64,000 bases of DNA from an uncultured Bacteroidales bacterium (GCA_946187695.1 CAMHSB010000004.1:1-64000), one strand, 5' to 3'; positions 51,535 through 60,850 are shown, counted from the first letter of the stretch. A program made the numbers and translations. Notes: generated from the letters alone by a model not told the origin.

Positions 51535-51623
51535 TTTTAATTATGTGTTACTCAATAATGGGGCAGTTATTTCTGTTGTGACGCTGCCCGTATCCCATCA
51601 CACTTGCCTCTTTTCATAATTCA

Positions 51624-51643
51624 CCCCTCCTTATAGGGAGGGG
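51624..51643. repeat. REP-like GC-rich hairpin
   Basis: CCCCTCC, a six-base loop, GGAGGGG, followed by CTTGGGGTAGG. A related element lies at 62132-62150. Confidence 0.75.
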
Positions 51644-51664
51644 CTTGGGGTAGGCTTCCCTTTG

Positions 51665-51735
51665 TTGTCCACCGAGGAGTCGAACCTCGCTTCTCGGAAC
51701 CAAAATCCGGTGTAATACCGATATACGAGTGGACA
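51665..51735 (-). tRNA. tRNA-Gln (TTG anticodon)
   Basis: On the minus strand the acceptor TGTCCAC/GTGGACA pairs fully. The anticodon loop TTTTGGT reads TTG, and the T arm CGAGG/CCTCG encloses TTCGACT. The first anticodon-stem pair is C-A and looks unpaired. CCA is not encoded. Confidence 0.95.
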
Positions 51736-51757
51736 GCACTTTTTTCAAAAGCGGGTG

Positions 51758-51789
51758 CAAAGGTACAACAAATTTTTGAATTGACCAAA
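51758..51789 (-). promoter_or_regulatory. promoter of tRNA-Gln/rplY
   Basis: Minus-strand TTTG (51789-51786), 20 bases, TACCTTTG (51765-51758). Confidence 0.85.
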
Positions 51790-51817
51790 TTTTGTTGTAC
51801 TTTTTTGCACTTTTTTT

Positions 51818-53116
51818 TTATTTTGCTATCACGAGATAGTAATTTTTCTTTCCTTTTTGGAAAAGTAAGTACTTCCCGTTCAGCAGATGAGCATCCGTCA
51901 ACGGAGTAGCCGGGTCGGTCAGTTTCTCTTTATTCAAACTAAAACCGTTGGCCTGAATCATCTTACGCGCCTCGCCCTTACTCGGGAAGATATTCGTCTT
52001 CTCGGCCAGCAAATCCAACGGACCGATACCTGCCTTCAACTCCTCCATCGGAATCTCATAGCGCTCTACGCCTTCAAAAACCTGCAGGAACGTCTCCTCG
52101 TCCAATGCGCGCAGCGCGTCCGCGGTCGCGTTTCCGAATAATATATTACTTGCCTCTACAGCCGCATTGTAATCTTCCTCGCTATGAACCATACACGTCA
52201 CCTCTTTCGCCAACCGTTTCTGCAACACGCGCAGGTGCGGTGCCTCTTCATGCTCCTTAATCAAGGCCTCGATCTCCTCTTTCGTCAGACTCGTGAAGAT
52301 TTTGATATAGCGCTTTGCATCGTCGTCGCTCACGTTCATCCAGAACTGGAAGAACTTATACGGACTCGTATATTTGCGGCTCAACCATACATTACCGCTC
52401 TCGGTCTTACCGAACTTACCACCGTCCGCTTTGGTGATCAGAGGGCAGGTGAGAGCAAAGGCCGTCTTGCCGTTCATCTTACGCATCAGCTCAATACCGG
52501 TGGTGATATTTCCCCACTGATCCGAACCTCCCATCTGCATGAGGCAGTTCTTATGCTCGTTCAGATAAACGAAATCATAACCTTGCAGCAACTGATACGT
52601 GAACTCCGTGAACGACATACCTTGACTAAACTCACCGTTGAAACGCTTCTTAACGGAGTCTTTCGCCATCATATAGTTGACGGTAATCAGTTTACCGATG
52701 TCGCGCGTGAAATTAATAAAGGTGTAGTCCTTCATCCAATCGTAGTTGTTTACCAACTCGGCAGCATTGGGTGCATCGCTGTTGAAATCAAGGAAATGCT
52801 CCAACTGCTCGCGGATACAAGCTACGTTATGACTCAGAATCTCTTCGGTCAGCAGGTTACGCTCAGCACTCTTACCGCTCGGATCACCGATCATACCGGT
52901 GGCACCGCCGATGAGAGCGATCGGCTTATGTCCGCAGGCCTGCAGGTGACGCAGCATCATAATTCCGCACAAGTGACCGATATGCAGACTGTCCGCCGTG
53001 GGGTCAATACCCACATATGCGGTGGTCATTTCTTTCATCAACTGTTCCTCCGTTCCGGGCATAATATCCTGTAACATCCCTCTCCAACGGAGCTCTTCTA
53101 CAAAATTTTTTGTCAT
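51818..53116 (-). CDS. tyrS: tyrosyl-tRNA synthetase
   Basis: This 432-residue class I synthetase has [22 protein letters not shown] (HIGH motif), [17 protein letters not shown], and [32 protein letters not shown] is the KMSKS equivalent. A C-terminal S4-like domain ends [12 protein letters not shown]. It charges tRNA-Tyr. Its promoter lies at 53136-53167. Confidence 0.97.
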   Translation of the reverse strand: MTKNFVEELRWRGMLQDIMPGTEEQLMKEMTTAYVGIDPTADSLHIGHLCGIMMLRHLQACGHKPIALIGGATGMIGDPSGKSAERNLLTEEILSHNVACIREQLEHFLDFNSDAPNAAELVNNYDWMKDYTFINFTRDIGKLITVNYMMAKDSVKKRFNGEFSQGMSFTEFTYQLLQGYDFVYLNEHKNCLMQMGGSDQWGNITTGIELMRKMNGKTAFALTCPLITKADGGKFGKTESGNVWLSRKYTSPYKFFQFWMNVSDDDAKRYIKIFTSLTKEEIEALIKEHEEAPHLRVLQKRLAKEVTCMVHSEEDYNAAVEASNILFGNATADALRALDEETFLQVFEGVERYEIPMEELKAGIGPLDLLAEKTNIFPSKGEARKMIQANGFSLNKEKLTDPATPLTDAHLLNGKYLLFQKGKKNYYLVIAK

Positions 53117-53135
53117 AGTTTTTCGAATTAGCGTG

Positions 53136-53167
53136 CAAAGATACTACAAAAATTGCATATATGCAAG
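53136..53167 (-). promoter_or_regulatory. promoter of tyrS
   Basis: Minus-strand CTTG (53167-53164), 20 bases, TATCTTTG (53143-53136). The spacer starts with CATATATGCAA. Confidence 0.85.
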
Positions 53168-53225
53168 TTTTTGCGCATTTTTTAACCGTGGCGGAATAAA
53201 ATTCCGCGATTAAGGACTGCCTTAT

Positions 53226-53253
53226 AAAAACTGCACCTCGGTGGGAGGTGCAG
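53226..53253 (-). terminator. terminator of the 53296 gene
   Basis: CTGCACCTC/GAGGTGCAG stem with a five-base loop, then TTTTTAT on the minus strand. A further hairpin GCGGAAT/ATTCCGC lies at 53191-53207. Confidence 0.88.
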
Positions 53254-53295
53254 CCAAAAGTGAGATTGTTTGTATGGTGGATTTATAGGAAATCG

Positions 53296-54762
53296 TTATT
53301 TTACTAACTGTCCTTGGATGGTGTATATGTGGTTAGCGCGGAGGATGAGGATCTGACCGTTATGGAGGACTTTCTGTGCTTTGTCAACCACAGGGAGGTT
53401 CTCCAAAGCTTGTTTGTCCTTCGGACCGATCTCTACATGCAGGGCCGTAAGGCCGTCTGATTGTACGAATGTGCCGTCCGCTACATGAACACCTTCGGTC
53501 AAGATAGCGGTATGCTCACCCAGTTCCAGGTCTCCTAACAGCACAGCCATCGCACCCCATTGTCTCGGATCTTCACCCGGAGCTGCTTCAATCTCCAGTT
53601 TTACGTCCAAATAGCTGTTATCTTGCACGGCAAGCGTTTCACACGCCATAAGCGGGTGGGGCGTATCACCTGTGACATACACTTTGGTGCCATCAATGGT
53701 GATCTTGCTCTCTGCATTTAACTGCGGGAAACGACCATCCAAGGTTAGGCTGCTGTTTGCATCGCCGGTGAGATAGAGCTCCCATCCGCCGAAGATACCG
53801 GCAGAGTTGTTCTTAATGGCGCAGTTACCGATTACTTTGATATTCAAAGGCAGCGGGCCGCTATAGTAGTCCAACCAATCCATCCAACCCATCGAATTGT
53901 CTTCTTCCTCAGTAAAGATCTTTTGGAAGTTGTTCATCGTAAGGGTGCGGGTTGCAATATCGAAGGATAACTTGCCGTCTCCGAGGATATCGTTGCAGTT
54001 CTCGGATGTCACTTTGACCATATCGAAGCCGAGATACGTGCCGCCGCCTCCCCAAGGATGTTCGGTGCGTTCCAAAGCCATCACTTCCATAGCGAAATAA
54101 TCACCCTCTTTAACTACCAGTTTCCAAGATGCGCTCAGCGAGTCGATACCCAGTTTCTTATCACCGGGATAAGTAGCGGTGATCATAGATTCTCCTTTAC
54201 CGACCACAGTAATGAATCCACGCTTGTCCACAGTACCTACTTTTTCATTGGAAGAGGAGTACGTCAGGGGTACTTGGAGCGGGTTATAGGCTTCCAATAT
54301 TCTGTACGGCCGACCTGCATACGCAGTATAGGAAGTGTCAACTTCCATATTGAAAGACAGGAAGATTGTTCCTTCATAGTAGAAATGCAAGGTCTTAACG
54401 GTGTCATTAGGCGCTACTTCGTTAAGATTCCAATAAACACTCCAACGGACATTCTTGTACTCGTCTGAGCTTAGACGAGTTGTGTCTTTGCTGAGCGCTA
54501 CATGGTTCTCAAAGTGCATACGAGCAATCGTGTCGTAACTGGAACTATTGCTATACCAACGGTCTGCTACCACGTCCAACTTACCGGCGTAAGCAGCAGC
54601 CTCCGCATCTATTACCATACGTAGCATGGTTGTGTTGACAGAGGAGCGAAGAACGCCATCCAACTCGTATCCGTTTCCAGAATCGATATACTTCGGATAC
54701 TCATTTTGAGCCATCAGCGGAAGTGCTACCATTGCGATGGCAAAAAGGAAAAACTTTTTCAT
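53296..54762 (-). CDS. secreted beta-rich protein with short C-terminal tail
   Basis: This 488-residue protein has a signal peptide (MKKFFLFAIAMVALPLMAQ). A Big-type Ig-like repeat lies at about residues 160-215 (VPLTYSSSNEKVGTVDKRGFITVVGKGESMITATYPG). A beta-helix-like C-terminal part follows (LTMNNFQKIF, LTGDANSSLTLDGRFP), with the tail VLHNGQILILRANHIYTIQG at the end. No catalytic domain is recognised. It lies 23 bases after the 54786 gene, so the two tail-bearing proteins form one transcript that ends at the 53226 terminator. Confidence 0.82.
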   Translation of the reverse strand: MKKFFLFAIAMVALPLMAQNEYPKYIDSGNGYELDGVLRSSVNTTMLRMVIDAEAAAYAGKLDVVADRWYSNSSSYDTIARMHFENHVALSKDTTRLSSDEYKNVRWSVYWNLNEVAPNDTVKTLHFYYEGTIFLSFNMEVDTSYTAYAGRPYRILEAYNPLQVPLTYSSSNEKVGTVDKRGFITVVGKGESMITATYPGDKKLGIDSLSASWKLVVKEGDYFAMEVMALERTEHPWGGGGTYLGFDMVKVTSENCNDILGDGKLSFDIATRTLTMNNFQKIFTEEEDNSMGWMDWLDYYSGPLPLNIKVIGNCAIKNNSAGIFGGWELYLTGDANSSLTLDGRFPQLNAESKITIDGTKVYVTGDTPHPLMACETLAVQDNSYLDVKLEIEAAPGEDPRQWGAMAVLLGDLELGEHTAILTEGVHVADGTFVQSDGLTALHVEIGPKDKQALENLPVVDKAQKVLHNGQILILRANHIYTIQGQLVK

Positions 54763-54785
54763 ATAAATAAATTAACATTGATATT

Positions 54786-55868
54786 TTATTTTAACTCTGT
54801 GCCGAGGGCATTGAAGGTGCGACCGTCGCGGAGAATGAAGAGTTGGCCGTCACGAACAGTCTTATAAGCTTTTTGTGCGGGCTGCACATGCTCGAATCCT
54901 TCAGTCTCGCCTTCTTCGAGGATAGTGAACTTACTCCATTCCGGGTCGGCTTGATAGAGAGCCTTGGTGCCCTTTGGTACACGCAGTTTGGGGAGCGGCA
55001 AAGAAGTCTCGGTATCCCAATCGTACGCACCCTCGATTCCTTCTTCTTCCAGAACGCCGGCCGGCTCCATGATAAGGGAGGTGATTTCTTCTGCAACAAT
55101 ACCTCTAAAAGCACGTGCTTGAATATTCTTGAGGCTTGCAGGGAAAGTTACTTCCTCAAGCGGCGCCTCGGTGAATGCACCAAAAGCGATGGTGTCCAGT
55201 TTGGACGGGAAGTTGATATGTGCGAGTGAGTCGCAGGCAGAGAAAGCGCCGATGTCGATCTTACGTACCGACTCCGGAAGTGTGACACTCTTCAGTCGCT
55301 CGCAGTTGAAGAAGATTCGCTCCGGAATGACGGTGACGTCCTCGTCAAAGGTAACGTGCTGCATGTTGAAACAACCTTGGTAGAGCGACATGCCCCATTC
55401 GGCCATTTTTGCCGAAACATGTGCAGAATTCAGGCCGGTACTGTTAAATGCAGATTCTCCAATATACTCCACCGATTCCGGTATGTTGATGCTGGTAAGC
55501 GAACTATCGCCGGCAAACGCCCAACCGCCAATAGATTTGATAGTGTTCGGCAGGGTAATGGATTGGATGGACGGTGAGTTATAAAGGGCATTGTGATCGA
55601 TCGCTACAACCGTCAGACCTCCTGCCATAGCAGGTACATTGATGACCGGATCGGTATAAACATATTCCGTCCATGTAATCCACGAAGGATCCGAAGAGGA
55701 ATCATAATATGGCAGCACGAGCATCGCGCCACCTTCGCAATTCTTGTAGTAGAGAGTGACGCCTTCGCCATTATCGGCAGAAAAATCATAGGACTCTCTA
55801 ATCATTCCTCCCGCAAAAGCGGAAATGTTCATCATCAGGAGCAGGGTTGCAAAAAATGTTTTTCTCAT
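54786..55868 (-). CDS. BspA-type leucine-rich repeat surface protein with short C-terminal tail
   Basis: The start is moved from 55901 to 55868, since the upstream part is a promoter -7 box and MRKTFFATLLLMMNISAFA is a signal peptide. The 360-residue product carries about six LRR_5 repeats (ITLPNTIKSIGGWAFAG, INIPESVEYIGESAF, VTLPESVRKIDIGAF and so on) at about residues 90-265. These are typical of BspA-like surface proteins that bind host or bacterial ligands. It ends with the tail TVRDGQLFILRDGRTFNALG. Confidence 0.88.
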   Translation of the reverse strand: MRKTFFATLLLMMNISAFAGGMIRESYDFSADNGEGVTLYYKNCEGGAMLVLPYYDSSSDPSWITWTEYVYTDPVINVPAMAGGLTVVAIDHNALYNSPSIQSITLPNTIKSIGGWAFAGDSSLTSINIPESVEYIGESAFNSTGLNSAHVSAKMAEWGMSLYQGCFNMQHVTFDEDVTVIPERIFFNCERLKSVTLPESVRKIDIGAFSACDSLAHINFPSKLDTIAFGAFTEAPLEEVTFPASLKNIQARAFRGIVAEEITSLIMEPAGVLEEEGIEGAYDWDTETSLPLPKLRVPKGTKALYQADPEWSKFTILEEGETEGFEHVQPAQKAYKTVRDGQLFILRDGRTFNALGTELK

Positions 55869-55900
55869 AATAAACGTTGGTTTTGATTCAAATTTGCGCA

Positions 55901-55908
55901 CAAAAGTA
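55901..55908 (-). promoter_or_regulatory. -7 box upstream of the LRR gene
   Basis: Minus-strand TACTTTTG. No good -33 element is found 20 bases further up, so the promoter is weak or needs an activator. Confidence 0.6.
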
Positions 55909-55969
55909 CTGCTTTTTTCTCAAAAAGCATTCGCAGATAGTACAAATCGACTCTCAAATCGTACAAAAG

Positions 55970-57028
55970 TTAATTTTGTCGGTTTTGTTGCCGATATTGG
56001 AGGGGAGTAAGACCGGTGAGGTCCTTGAAAACGCGGTAGAAGGTCTGGTCGGAAGAGAATCCGCTGAGGGCGATAGCATCGGCGATGGCATCGTGGTCAG
56101 AGGTATATTTGGGATCGCGGAGCAGTTGTTGTGCATGCTCCACGCGGTAACGGGCTACAAACTGGGAGAAACTGAAACCGGTGCAGCGGTTGATACAGTT
56201 GGAGACGTAGGTGCGGTTGGAGCCGACAGCGGTCGCAAGGTCTTGAATAGTGAGATGAGGATTGGTGAAGAGTTGCTGCTCGCGCAGGGTGGTTCCAATC
56301 TTATACATCAGGGCATCGGTCTCTTCGGTGGTCGCTTTGTCTTCCTGCGGCTCTTCGAGCGCAACGGTCTCTTTCGGCAGGATCGTGTGGGCTGCGACGT
56401 AACCGAGGCTGAAGAGCAGCACGGACATCAGGATGGCCGGAATGAAAACCAGCAGGCTGCCTTCAAACGTATCGCGTCCGAGGATATTGAGTAATGTGGA
56501 TACAACGGCGGTGATACCGATGAGAATAAGCAGCGTGTGGGTCGGCTGGAGAATGAAACTACGGTTGTCGGCGTAGGTATTGTCCAAGCGTTGTTGCGTG
56601 TTGCGTATCAGACGGTATCCGCGAATCAGTACCCAGATGACTTGTGCTGCAAAGCATATACGTGCTGCCAAATGAATAGGTACGTTGAACGGGAAGAGGA
56701 TTGTTACTAGTACCGCAGGAAGGAGAAGAAGCAGGACTTCGTAATCGATCTACGTGCGCGTGAGTGCGCGCAGGTACGCATAGTATAAAGGATATACGCA
56801 CAGGTTGACGATCAGGTAACTCCATTCGCCGATGAAACTCGGACAGTCGGAGAAATAGAGCCAGTGATCGGTGTAGAGAATGGTGGTAGCGATGTAGAAA
56901 AGCAGAATCGTGCCCGTGACGCGCGGCTCGTCATTGCCGCGGAACAAACGGATGGCGAAGAAGATGGTCCAGAAGAGACACACCATCATCGGAAGCGATA
57001 TAATCCAGTTGTATAACAAGTTTGGCAC
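55970..57028 (-). pseudogene. AraC-type membrane-anchored regulator with one in-frame amber stop
   Basis: The two ORFs at 57028-56750 and 56671-55970 are in the same frame, split only by TAG at 56752-56750. Without it the product is about 352 residues. The N-terminal part has several hydrophobic helices (MPNLLYNWIISLPMMVCLFW, GTILLFYIATTILY), and the C-terminal AraC domain reads LTIQDLATAVGSNRTYVSNCINRCTGFSFSQFVARYRVEHA and FSSDQTFYRVFKDLTGLTPLQYRQQ. The rest looks intact, so this is a young nonsense mutation, a sequencing error or a readthrough site. Confidence 0.85.
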
Positions 57029-57063
57029 GGTATTTGTAAGTAGATTAGTAGAAATTCAAAAGA

Positions 57064-57078
57064 CACTAATCATTAGTG
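57064..57078. promoter_or_regulatory. palindrome upstream of the AraC-type gene
   Basis: CACTAAT, one base, ATTAGTG, perfect, 36 bases before the regulator start. It could be an operator; no direct evidence. Confidence 0.4.
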
Positions 57079-57104
57079 GAACATAGAGATTGTTTGTTAT
57101 GAGG

Positions 57105-57132
57105 AGTAAGGCTGTCGGGAGACAGCCTTACT
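57105..57132. terminator. strong hairpin after the five-gene operon
   Basis: AGTAAGGCTGTC and GACAGCCTTACT form a perfect 12-bp stem with a GGGA loop (TCCC on the minus strand). No T-run follows on either strand, so intrinsic termination is uncertain; it may protect the mRNA end. Confidence 0.6.
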
Positions 57133-57136
57133 TGCT

Positions 57137-58456
57137 TTATTCGGTTACTTTGCGGTATTTGCCTTCGATAAGGAGCATACCGGGGAGAATCTCGCCGCCG
57201 GCAGTCTTGACGAAAGTCGTGTAGGGCAGAGTAGCGCCATCAGCCTCTTCGAGCACGGCGTTGTAGCGGTTGTCCCAGATCTGACCTTTCTTGGGCTTGA
57301 CGGTCGCTACGTATTTGTATTTCGTCTTACCGGTCTCGGGATCTTGGAGACGTTGTACCACCTGGAACTTGGAACTCTCGTTAATACCTTCCTTCATGCC
57401 GATCTTCGCAGCGTAGCCTTCGAGTTTGCCTTTCTCGTTGGTGAGAATGGAATAGACGGGAGTCTTGACCTTGAAGTCCTCGTATTGCTTGGCGAGCGCC
57501 ACGATGTTCTTATCCATCGAGCGGGCACAGATCGTACGAACGAGTTCGGTACGCGAGTACTTACCCTTGAGCACGGATTTCTTATCGAACTCGTACTCGT
57601 GCGCCACATACTTGAGGCGGTAGGTGGTTTCGTCGTTGAGGAAAGCTTTGATCTTCTCGGGATTCGGCGTTCCGGTATAATGGAACTGGTAGAAGATTGC
57701 AGCAATCGAGTCGTTCCACTCCAGCTGGTAGAGATACGAGTGTGTCTTGACCTTAAAGCCCGTGAAACTGTCAGCTATCTGTCCCGCTGCTTTGGCGAGG
57801 TCTCGTCCGCCGCTTCCCCCGGTGATGCCATCCAATATACCTCCGATGATACCCATTGCGGCCTTGGCGGCTGCGGCTTCCTGCTCGGCGGTGATATAGG
57901 TGATATCGTTGACAAGCACGAAGGTGTTATGCAGCAACTCTTCGCCGGCATCGGAGAGGGACGCAAGTCCGCGGGTGGTCTGCAGTGCAAGGGCCACATC
58001 CACATCGTTAGCGTTGTATTGGCCGCGCGTTTGGATGAGCTTGGTGTTGAACGTTGCTTCATCTACCGTACTACCCGTGAGCCCGAACCATTTGGCAACC
58101 ATGTATTTCGCCATCTGTTTCTCGTTGAGCAGATTTTCAGTGTGTTGCGCGTTCTTCTGCAACTCCTGCGCGGTCAGTTGGTGACCGTAAGTCGCTTTGA
58201 AATAACCCGAGTCACGACGTTGGAGCCCCCAGATGTGACGGTTGTTAATGACCCGCATACCGGCGATCGTGTGATCGTCGTACTTGTCTGGGATGGGCAG
58301 GGAGTCGAAGGCCTTGTAGATCTCGCCTCCGAACTCATCCTCGGGGTGATAAACCAACATCGTCGCCAGCGAGTTGCGGCGATAACTTAATTGCTCCTGC
58401 GCTTGTGCGGCAATCACCGCACAAACACAGAGCAATGTGATTAGGGTTTGTTTCAT
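57137..58456 (-). CDS. secreted protein of unknown function (fifth gene of operon)
   Basis: This 439-residue protein has a signal peptide (MKQTLITLLCVCAVIAAQAQ). An alpha-beta N-terminal region is followed by a Gly/Ala-rich stretch (AAMGIIGGILDGITGGSGG, about residues 205-223) and a C-terminal beta region with GQIWDNRYNAVLEE and LPGMLLIEGKYRKVTE. I do not recognise a family. It overlaps the preceding gene by four bases (ATGA), so it is the last member of a tightly coupled five-gene operon. All five products carry export signals, so a joint envelope function is likely. Confidence 0.75.
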   Translation of the reverse strand: MKQTLITLLCVCAVIAAQAQEQLSYRRNSLATMLVYHPEDEFGGEIYKAFDSLPIPDKYDDHTIAGMRVINNRHIWGLQRRDSGYFKATYGHQLTAQELQKNAQHTENLLNEKQMAKYMVAKWFGLTGSTVDEATFNTKLIQTRGQYNANDVDVALALQTTRGLASLSDAGEELLHNTFVLVNDITYITAEQEAAAAKAAMGIIGGILDGITGGSGGRDLAKAAGQIADSFTGFKVKTHSYLYQLEWNDSIAAIFYQFHYTGTPNPEKIKAFLNDETTYRLKYVAHEYEFDKKSVLKGKYSRTELVRTICARSMDKNIVALAKQYEDFKVKTPVYSILTNEKGKLEGYAAKIGMKEGINESSKFQVVQRLQDPETGKTKYKYVATVKPKKGQIWDNRYNAVLEEADGATLPYTTFVKTAGGEILPGMLLIEGKYRKVTE

Positions 58457-59391
58457 AACAACGTTCTAAGGAACTCGATATTGACTTCTTTGTTCGGCTG
58501 GTGGTTACCGTAAGCGACACCGATCTGACGAGCTGCATCGATCTGCAGTTTCTGGAGGTCAATGCCGTCCTGATATTGCTTCATCTCGAACTTCCAATCG
58601 TCAAGAACCTTACCCTTGATCTCTTTGTAGAGCGTCATCGCATCGCCATAGCACTTGGCATCAGGCATGATGTTGGCTAAATATTCACCGGCTGCTGCTG
58701 CACCGACTGCGTTCTGCTCTGCAGCCCAGGCTTGACGTGCTTTGCCGAGGTTGATATAGCACTGGTTGTCGATGTAAGCCTGATAGATCTCTTGACCGGC
58801 AGCAAGAGCAGCATCGTAGTGCTTGGACTGCTGCGGGATGAGCGATACCCAGTACATCGCTTCCTCGTAGTTCTTCTGTGCGGCGAGGAAATGGGCCTTC
58901 TTGATCAGCGCTTCGCCTTCGTGGTCGTAGTACTCAATAATCTTGGTCTTACCTTCGTCCACGAACTTCGCGATAGCCGGCGATTGAAGAGGCATATGGC
59001 TGATGGCGTTCAGGTAGCACTTATTCTCCGTCTCACCCAGACCGTTGACAGTCATGGAGGTGGAAGAGAAAATGGTCTTTGCGTACGCGTCCACGATATA
59101 GAGGTTCATCTCCATTTTCTCGCGAATCTTCATAGGAGGTCCGGGGATGACATCTTTGTCGATCGGGGTGGTGGTGACGGTGAGGATGAACTGGCCCATA
59201 TAATCCAGACCGGCAATACCGTTGCGGGTCAGCAGTTGGGTCAGTTTGTTCTCGATCATGGCTTTAGCGCCTTGCGGGAACGACTCTTGGTCATCCATAG
59301 CGTACACGGAGATAGGCAGATATTGCGTCTCTGCGGCGAACATAGTAGCACTCATGAGCGCGGCCATGCATATGGAAAAAATCTTTTTCAT
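58453..59391 (-). CDS. secreted protein of unknown function (fourth gene of operon)
   Basis: This 312-residue protein has a signal peptide (MKKIFSICMAALMSATMFA). A domain at about residues 25-135 begins LPISVYAMDDQESFPQGAKAMIENKLTQLLTRNG. That layout recalls the nucleotide-free alpha/beta domain of CsgG/LpoB-type periplasmic proteins, but the resemblance is weak. The C-terminal half is helical and TPR-like (LIKKAHFLAAQKNYEEAMYWVSLIPQQ). The function is unknown. It starts one base after the upstream stop. Confidence 0.75.
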   Translation of the reverse strand: MKKIFSICMAALMSATMFAAETQYLPISVYAMDDQESFPQGAKAMIENKLTQLLTRNGIAGLDYMGQFILTVTTTPIDKDVIPGPPMKIREKMEMNLYIVDAYAKTIFSSTSMTVNGLGETENKCYLNAISHMPLQSPAIAKFVDEGKTKIIEYYDHEGEALIKKAHFLAAQKNYEEAMYWVSLIPQQSKHYDAALAAGQEIYQAYIDNQCYINLGKARQAWAAEQNAVGAAAAGEYLANIMPDAKCYGDAMTLYKEIKGKVLDDWKFEMKQYQDGIDLQKLQIDAARQIGVAYGNHQPNKEVNIEFLRTLL

Positions 59392-59392
59392 A

Positions 59393-60343
59393 TTATTTCT
59401 CTCCTAAAATGATCACAGCACGGCCAAGACCTTTAACTAGGACTTTGGACGGGATGTTATACGGTTCTTTCTTGAGCATTTTCGCGAGCCCTTTGGCAAA
59501 AGCGTTCGCATCGATAGCACGTCCGCGCTCGTCATAAACCGGAATACGTACCTGCGTGAAGTTCGCTACGTTCTCCGAAGCGTACGGCATCGAGAAACGA
59601 CCTTGCACGGTGTTGAGTTGGAGCCAGTTATTGATGACGTCGATCAACTCATCGTCGCCAAACTCGGTCTCAAGGTCCACACCGGCTGCGTTGTTAGCAA
59701 ACACTTTGACGTCCATGCTGATCTCACGACCAATCTGCTGCATCTCTTCGAAATGTGCCTGCAAACGGTTGTTGAAATTATCCATGTTGGCTACGATCGC
59801 CTCTTCGAGCAGTACGTCCACGTCTGCCGAAAAAGAGGGAGCACCCGTACCGGCAGCAGAGCCGATGGACTTGGCGGTATAGGCATCGCGGCCTTCGAGA
59901 ATGTAAGAGAGGGAGTGTTTCGGTCCCATATCTTTGACATCCCAAGTGAGCTCAAGGATGATGTCACATTTCGCAGTACGAGCTACCTCATCCAGCGGTG
60001 ACTCGGACAGTTCATTACCGGCCTTGCTGGTCGTGAGGTTGTCTTCCATACGACGTTGCTCGAGGTTCTTGAGCTCTTGCTCAAGGCTCTTGAGCGGGAA
60101 CTGACGCTCGGCCATGAGATCGTTGATCTTGGCAATAGCCAGTTTGAGACCCATATTCTCCTGAAGTGCCTGTTTGTAGTTCGGCACTTTGGCGGTTGTA
60201 CCCATGTTCTCAACCTCGGTGTAGTAACCGTTATTGATACACCAAACGTCAGACGGGATAACCATCAACTCGGGTTTCTTGATCTGTGCACTCGCCATCA
60301 GCGCTACCAGCGCGAGAGCGAGGGTGAATAGTGACTTTTTCAT
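59393..60343 (-). CDS. DUF6175-like secreted protein (third gene of operon)
   Basis: This 316-residue protein has a signal peptide (MKKSLFTLALALVALMASAQ). The opening IKKPELMVIPSDVWCINNGY and the EQELKNLEQRRMEDN / ELSESPLDEVARTAKCDIILELTW stretches match my memory of the Bacteroidota family DUF6175. Its C-terminal half holds an alpha/beta domain ending VLVKGLGRAVIILGEK. No function is known. Only one base separates it from each neighbour. Confidence 0.72.
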   Translation of the reverse strand: MKKSLFTLALALVALMASAQIKKPELMVIPSDVWCINNGYYTEVENMGTTAKVPNYKQALQENMGLKLAIAKINDLMAERQFPLKSLEQELKNLEQRRMEDNLTTSKAGNELSESPLDEVARTAKCDIILELTWDVKDMGPKHSLSYILEGRDAYTAKSIGSAAGTGAPSFSADVDVLLEEAIVANMDNFNNRLQAHFEEMQQIGREISMDVKVFANNAAGVDLETEFGDDELIDVINNWLQLNTVQGRFSMPYASENVANFTQVRIPVYDERGRAIDANAFAKGLAKMLKKEPYNIPSKVLVKGLGRAVIILGEK

Positions 60344-60344
60344 A

Positions 60345-60836
60345 TTAATATCTTCCTTCCATAGGGATTATACCATCCATTCTTAATCTTTGTTGCAGAC
60401 CTGCGCGATCCACGGTCACGGTCACAGACTCCACCATCTGACGACCGTCGCGTTGATAACGGGTAGAACCGACACGTTTGTCTTTGAGGTTGGCATATTG
60501 AGTCCATGCACCACCGTCTGCGAAGAAAGCGTTGAAGTAGTCCTCATGTTTCTCGCGTGCGTTCATGTCGAAACATAGCGGTTTGAGGTCCGAGATGCCG
60601 TTACTACCGGCTTTGACACCATTGAAGATCACTTCCTGAACGGCTTTGCGTTGGCCGTCTGTGAAAGCAAGCACCGCATCTTTGGCGCGTACTTGTACGC
60701 GGATGACATAACTGCCGTCGTAGTTGGCGCTGAGCACCACACTCGGTTTCTCGTAGTAGGCCTGCGAGCGCTTGGTGCCGCACGATGCGAGAAGAATCAT
60801 CGCAAAAGCGGCAATGAATATACTTAACTTTTTCAT
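60345..60836 (-). CDS. lipoprotein of unknown function (second gene of operon)
   Basis: This 163-residue lipoprotein (lipobox in MILLASCGTKRSQ) is a distant paralogue of the first gene of the operon. Both share an RKAV-x-x-VIF-x-G segment, then E-x-YF-x-x-FFADGG-x-x-x-x-YA, and end with a strand and helix (VTVDRAGLQQRLRMDG). One is a lipoprotein and the other is a soluble periplasmic form, so they may make a membrane-bound and free pair. The family is not recognised. Confidence 0.78.
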   Translation of the reverse strand: MKKLSIFIAAFAMILLASCGTKRSQAYYEKPSVVLSANYDGSYVIRVQVRAKDAVLAFTDGQRKAVQEVIFNGVKAGSNGISDLKPLCFDMNAREKHEDYFNAFFADGGAWTQYANLKDKRVGSTRYQRDGRQMVESVTVTVDRAGLQQRLRMDGIIPMEGRY

Positions 60837-60850
60837 AATGGTCTATCTGT

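Noticed and set aside
56671-56671. separate downstream AraC gene starting at the TTG at 56671
   Set aside because: The sequence upstream of it stays open in the same frame and continues the membrane part up to the TAG, so it is one interrupted gene.
56750-56752. genome-wide recoding of TAG to a sense codon
   Set aside because: The module 1 toxin gene ends normally with TAG (6164-6166), and readthrough there would run into the repeat. The single TAG in the regulator is better seen as a local event.
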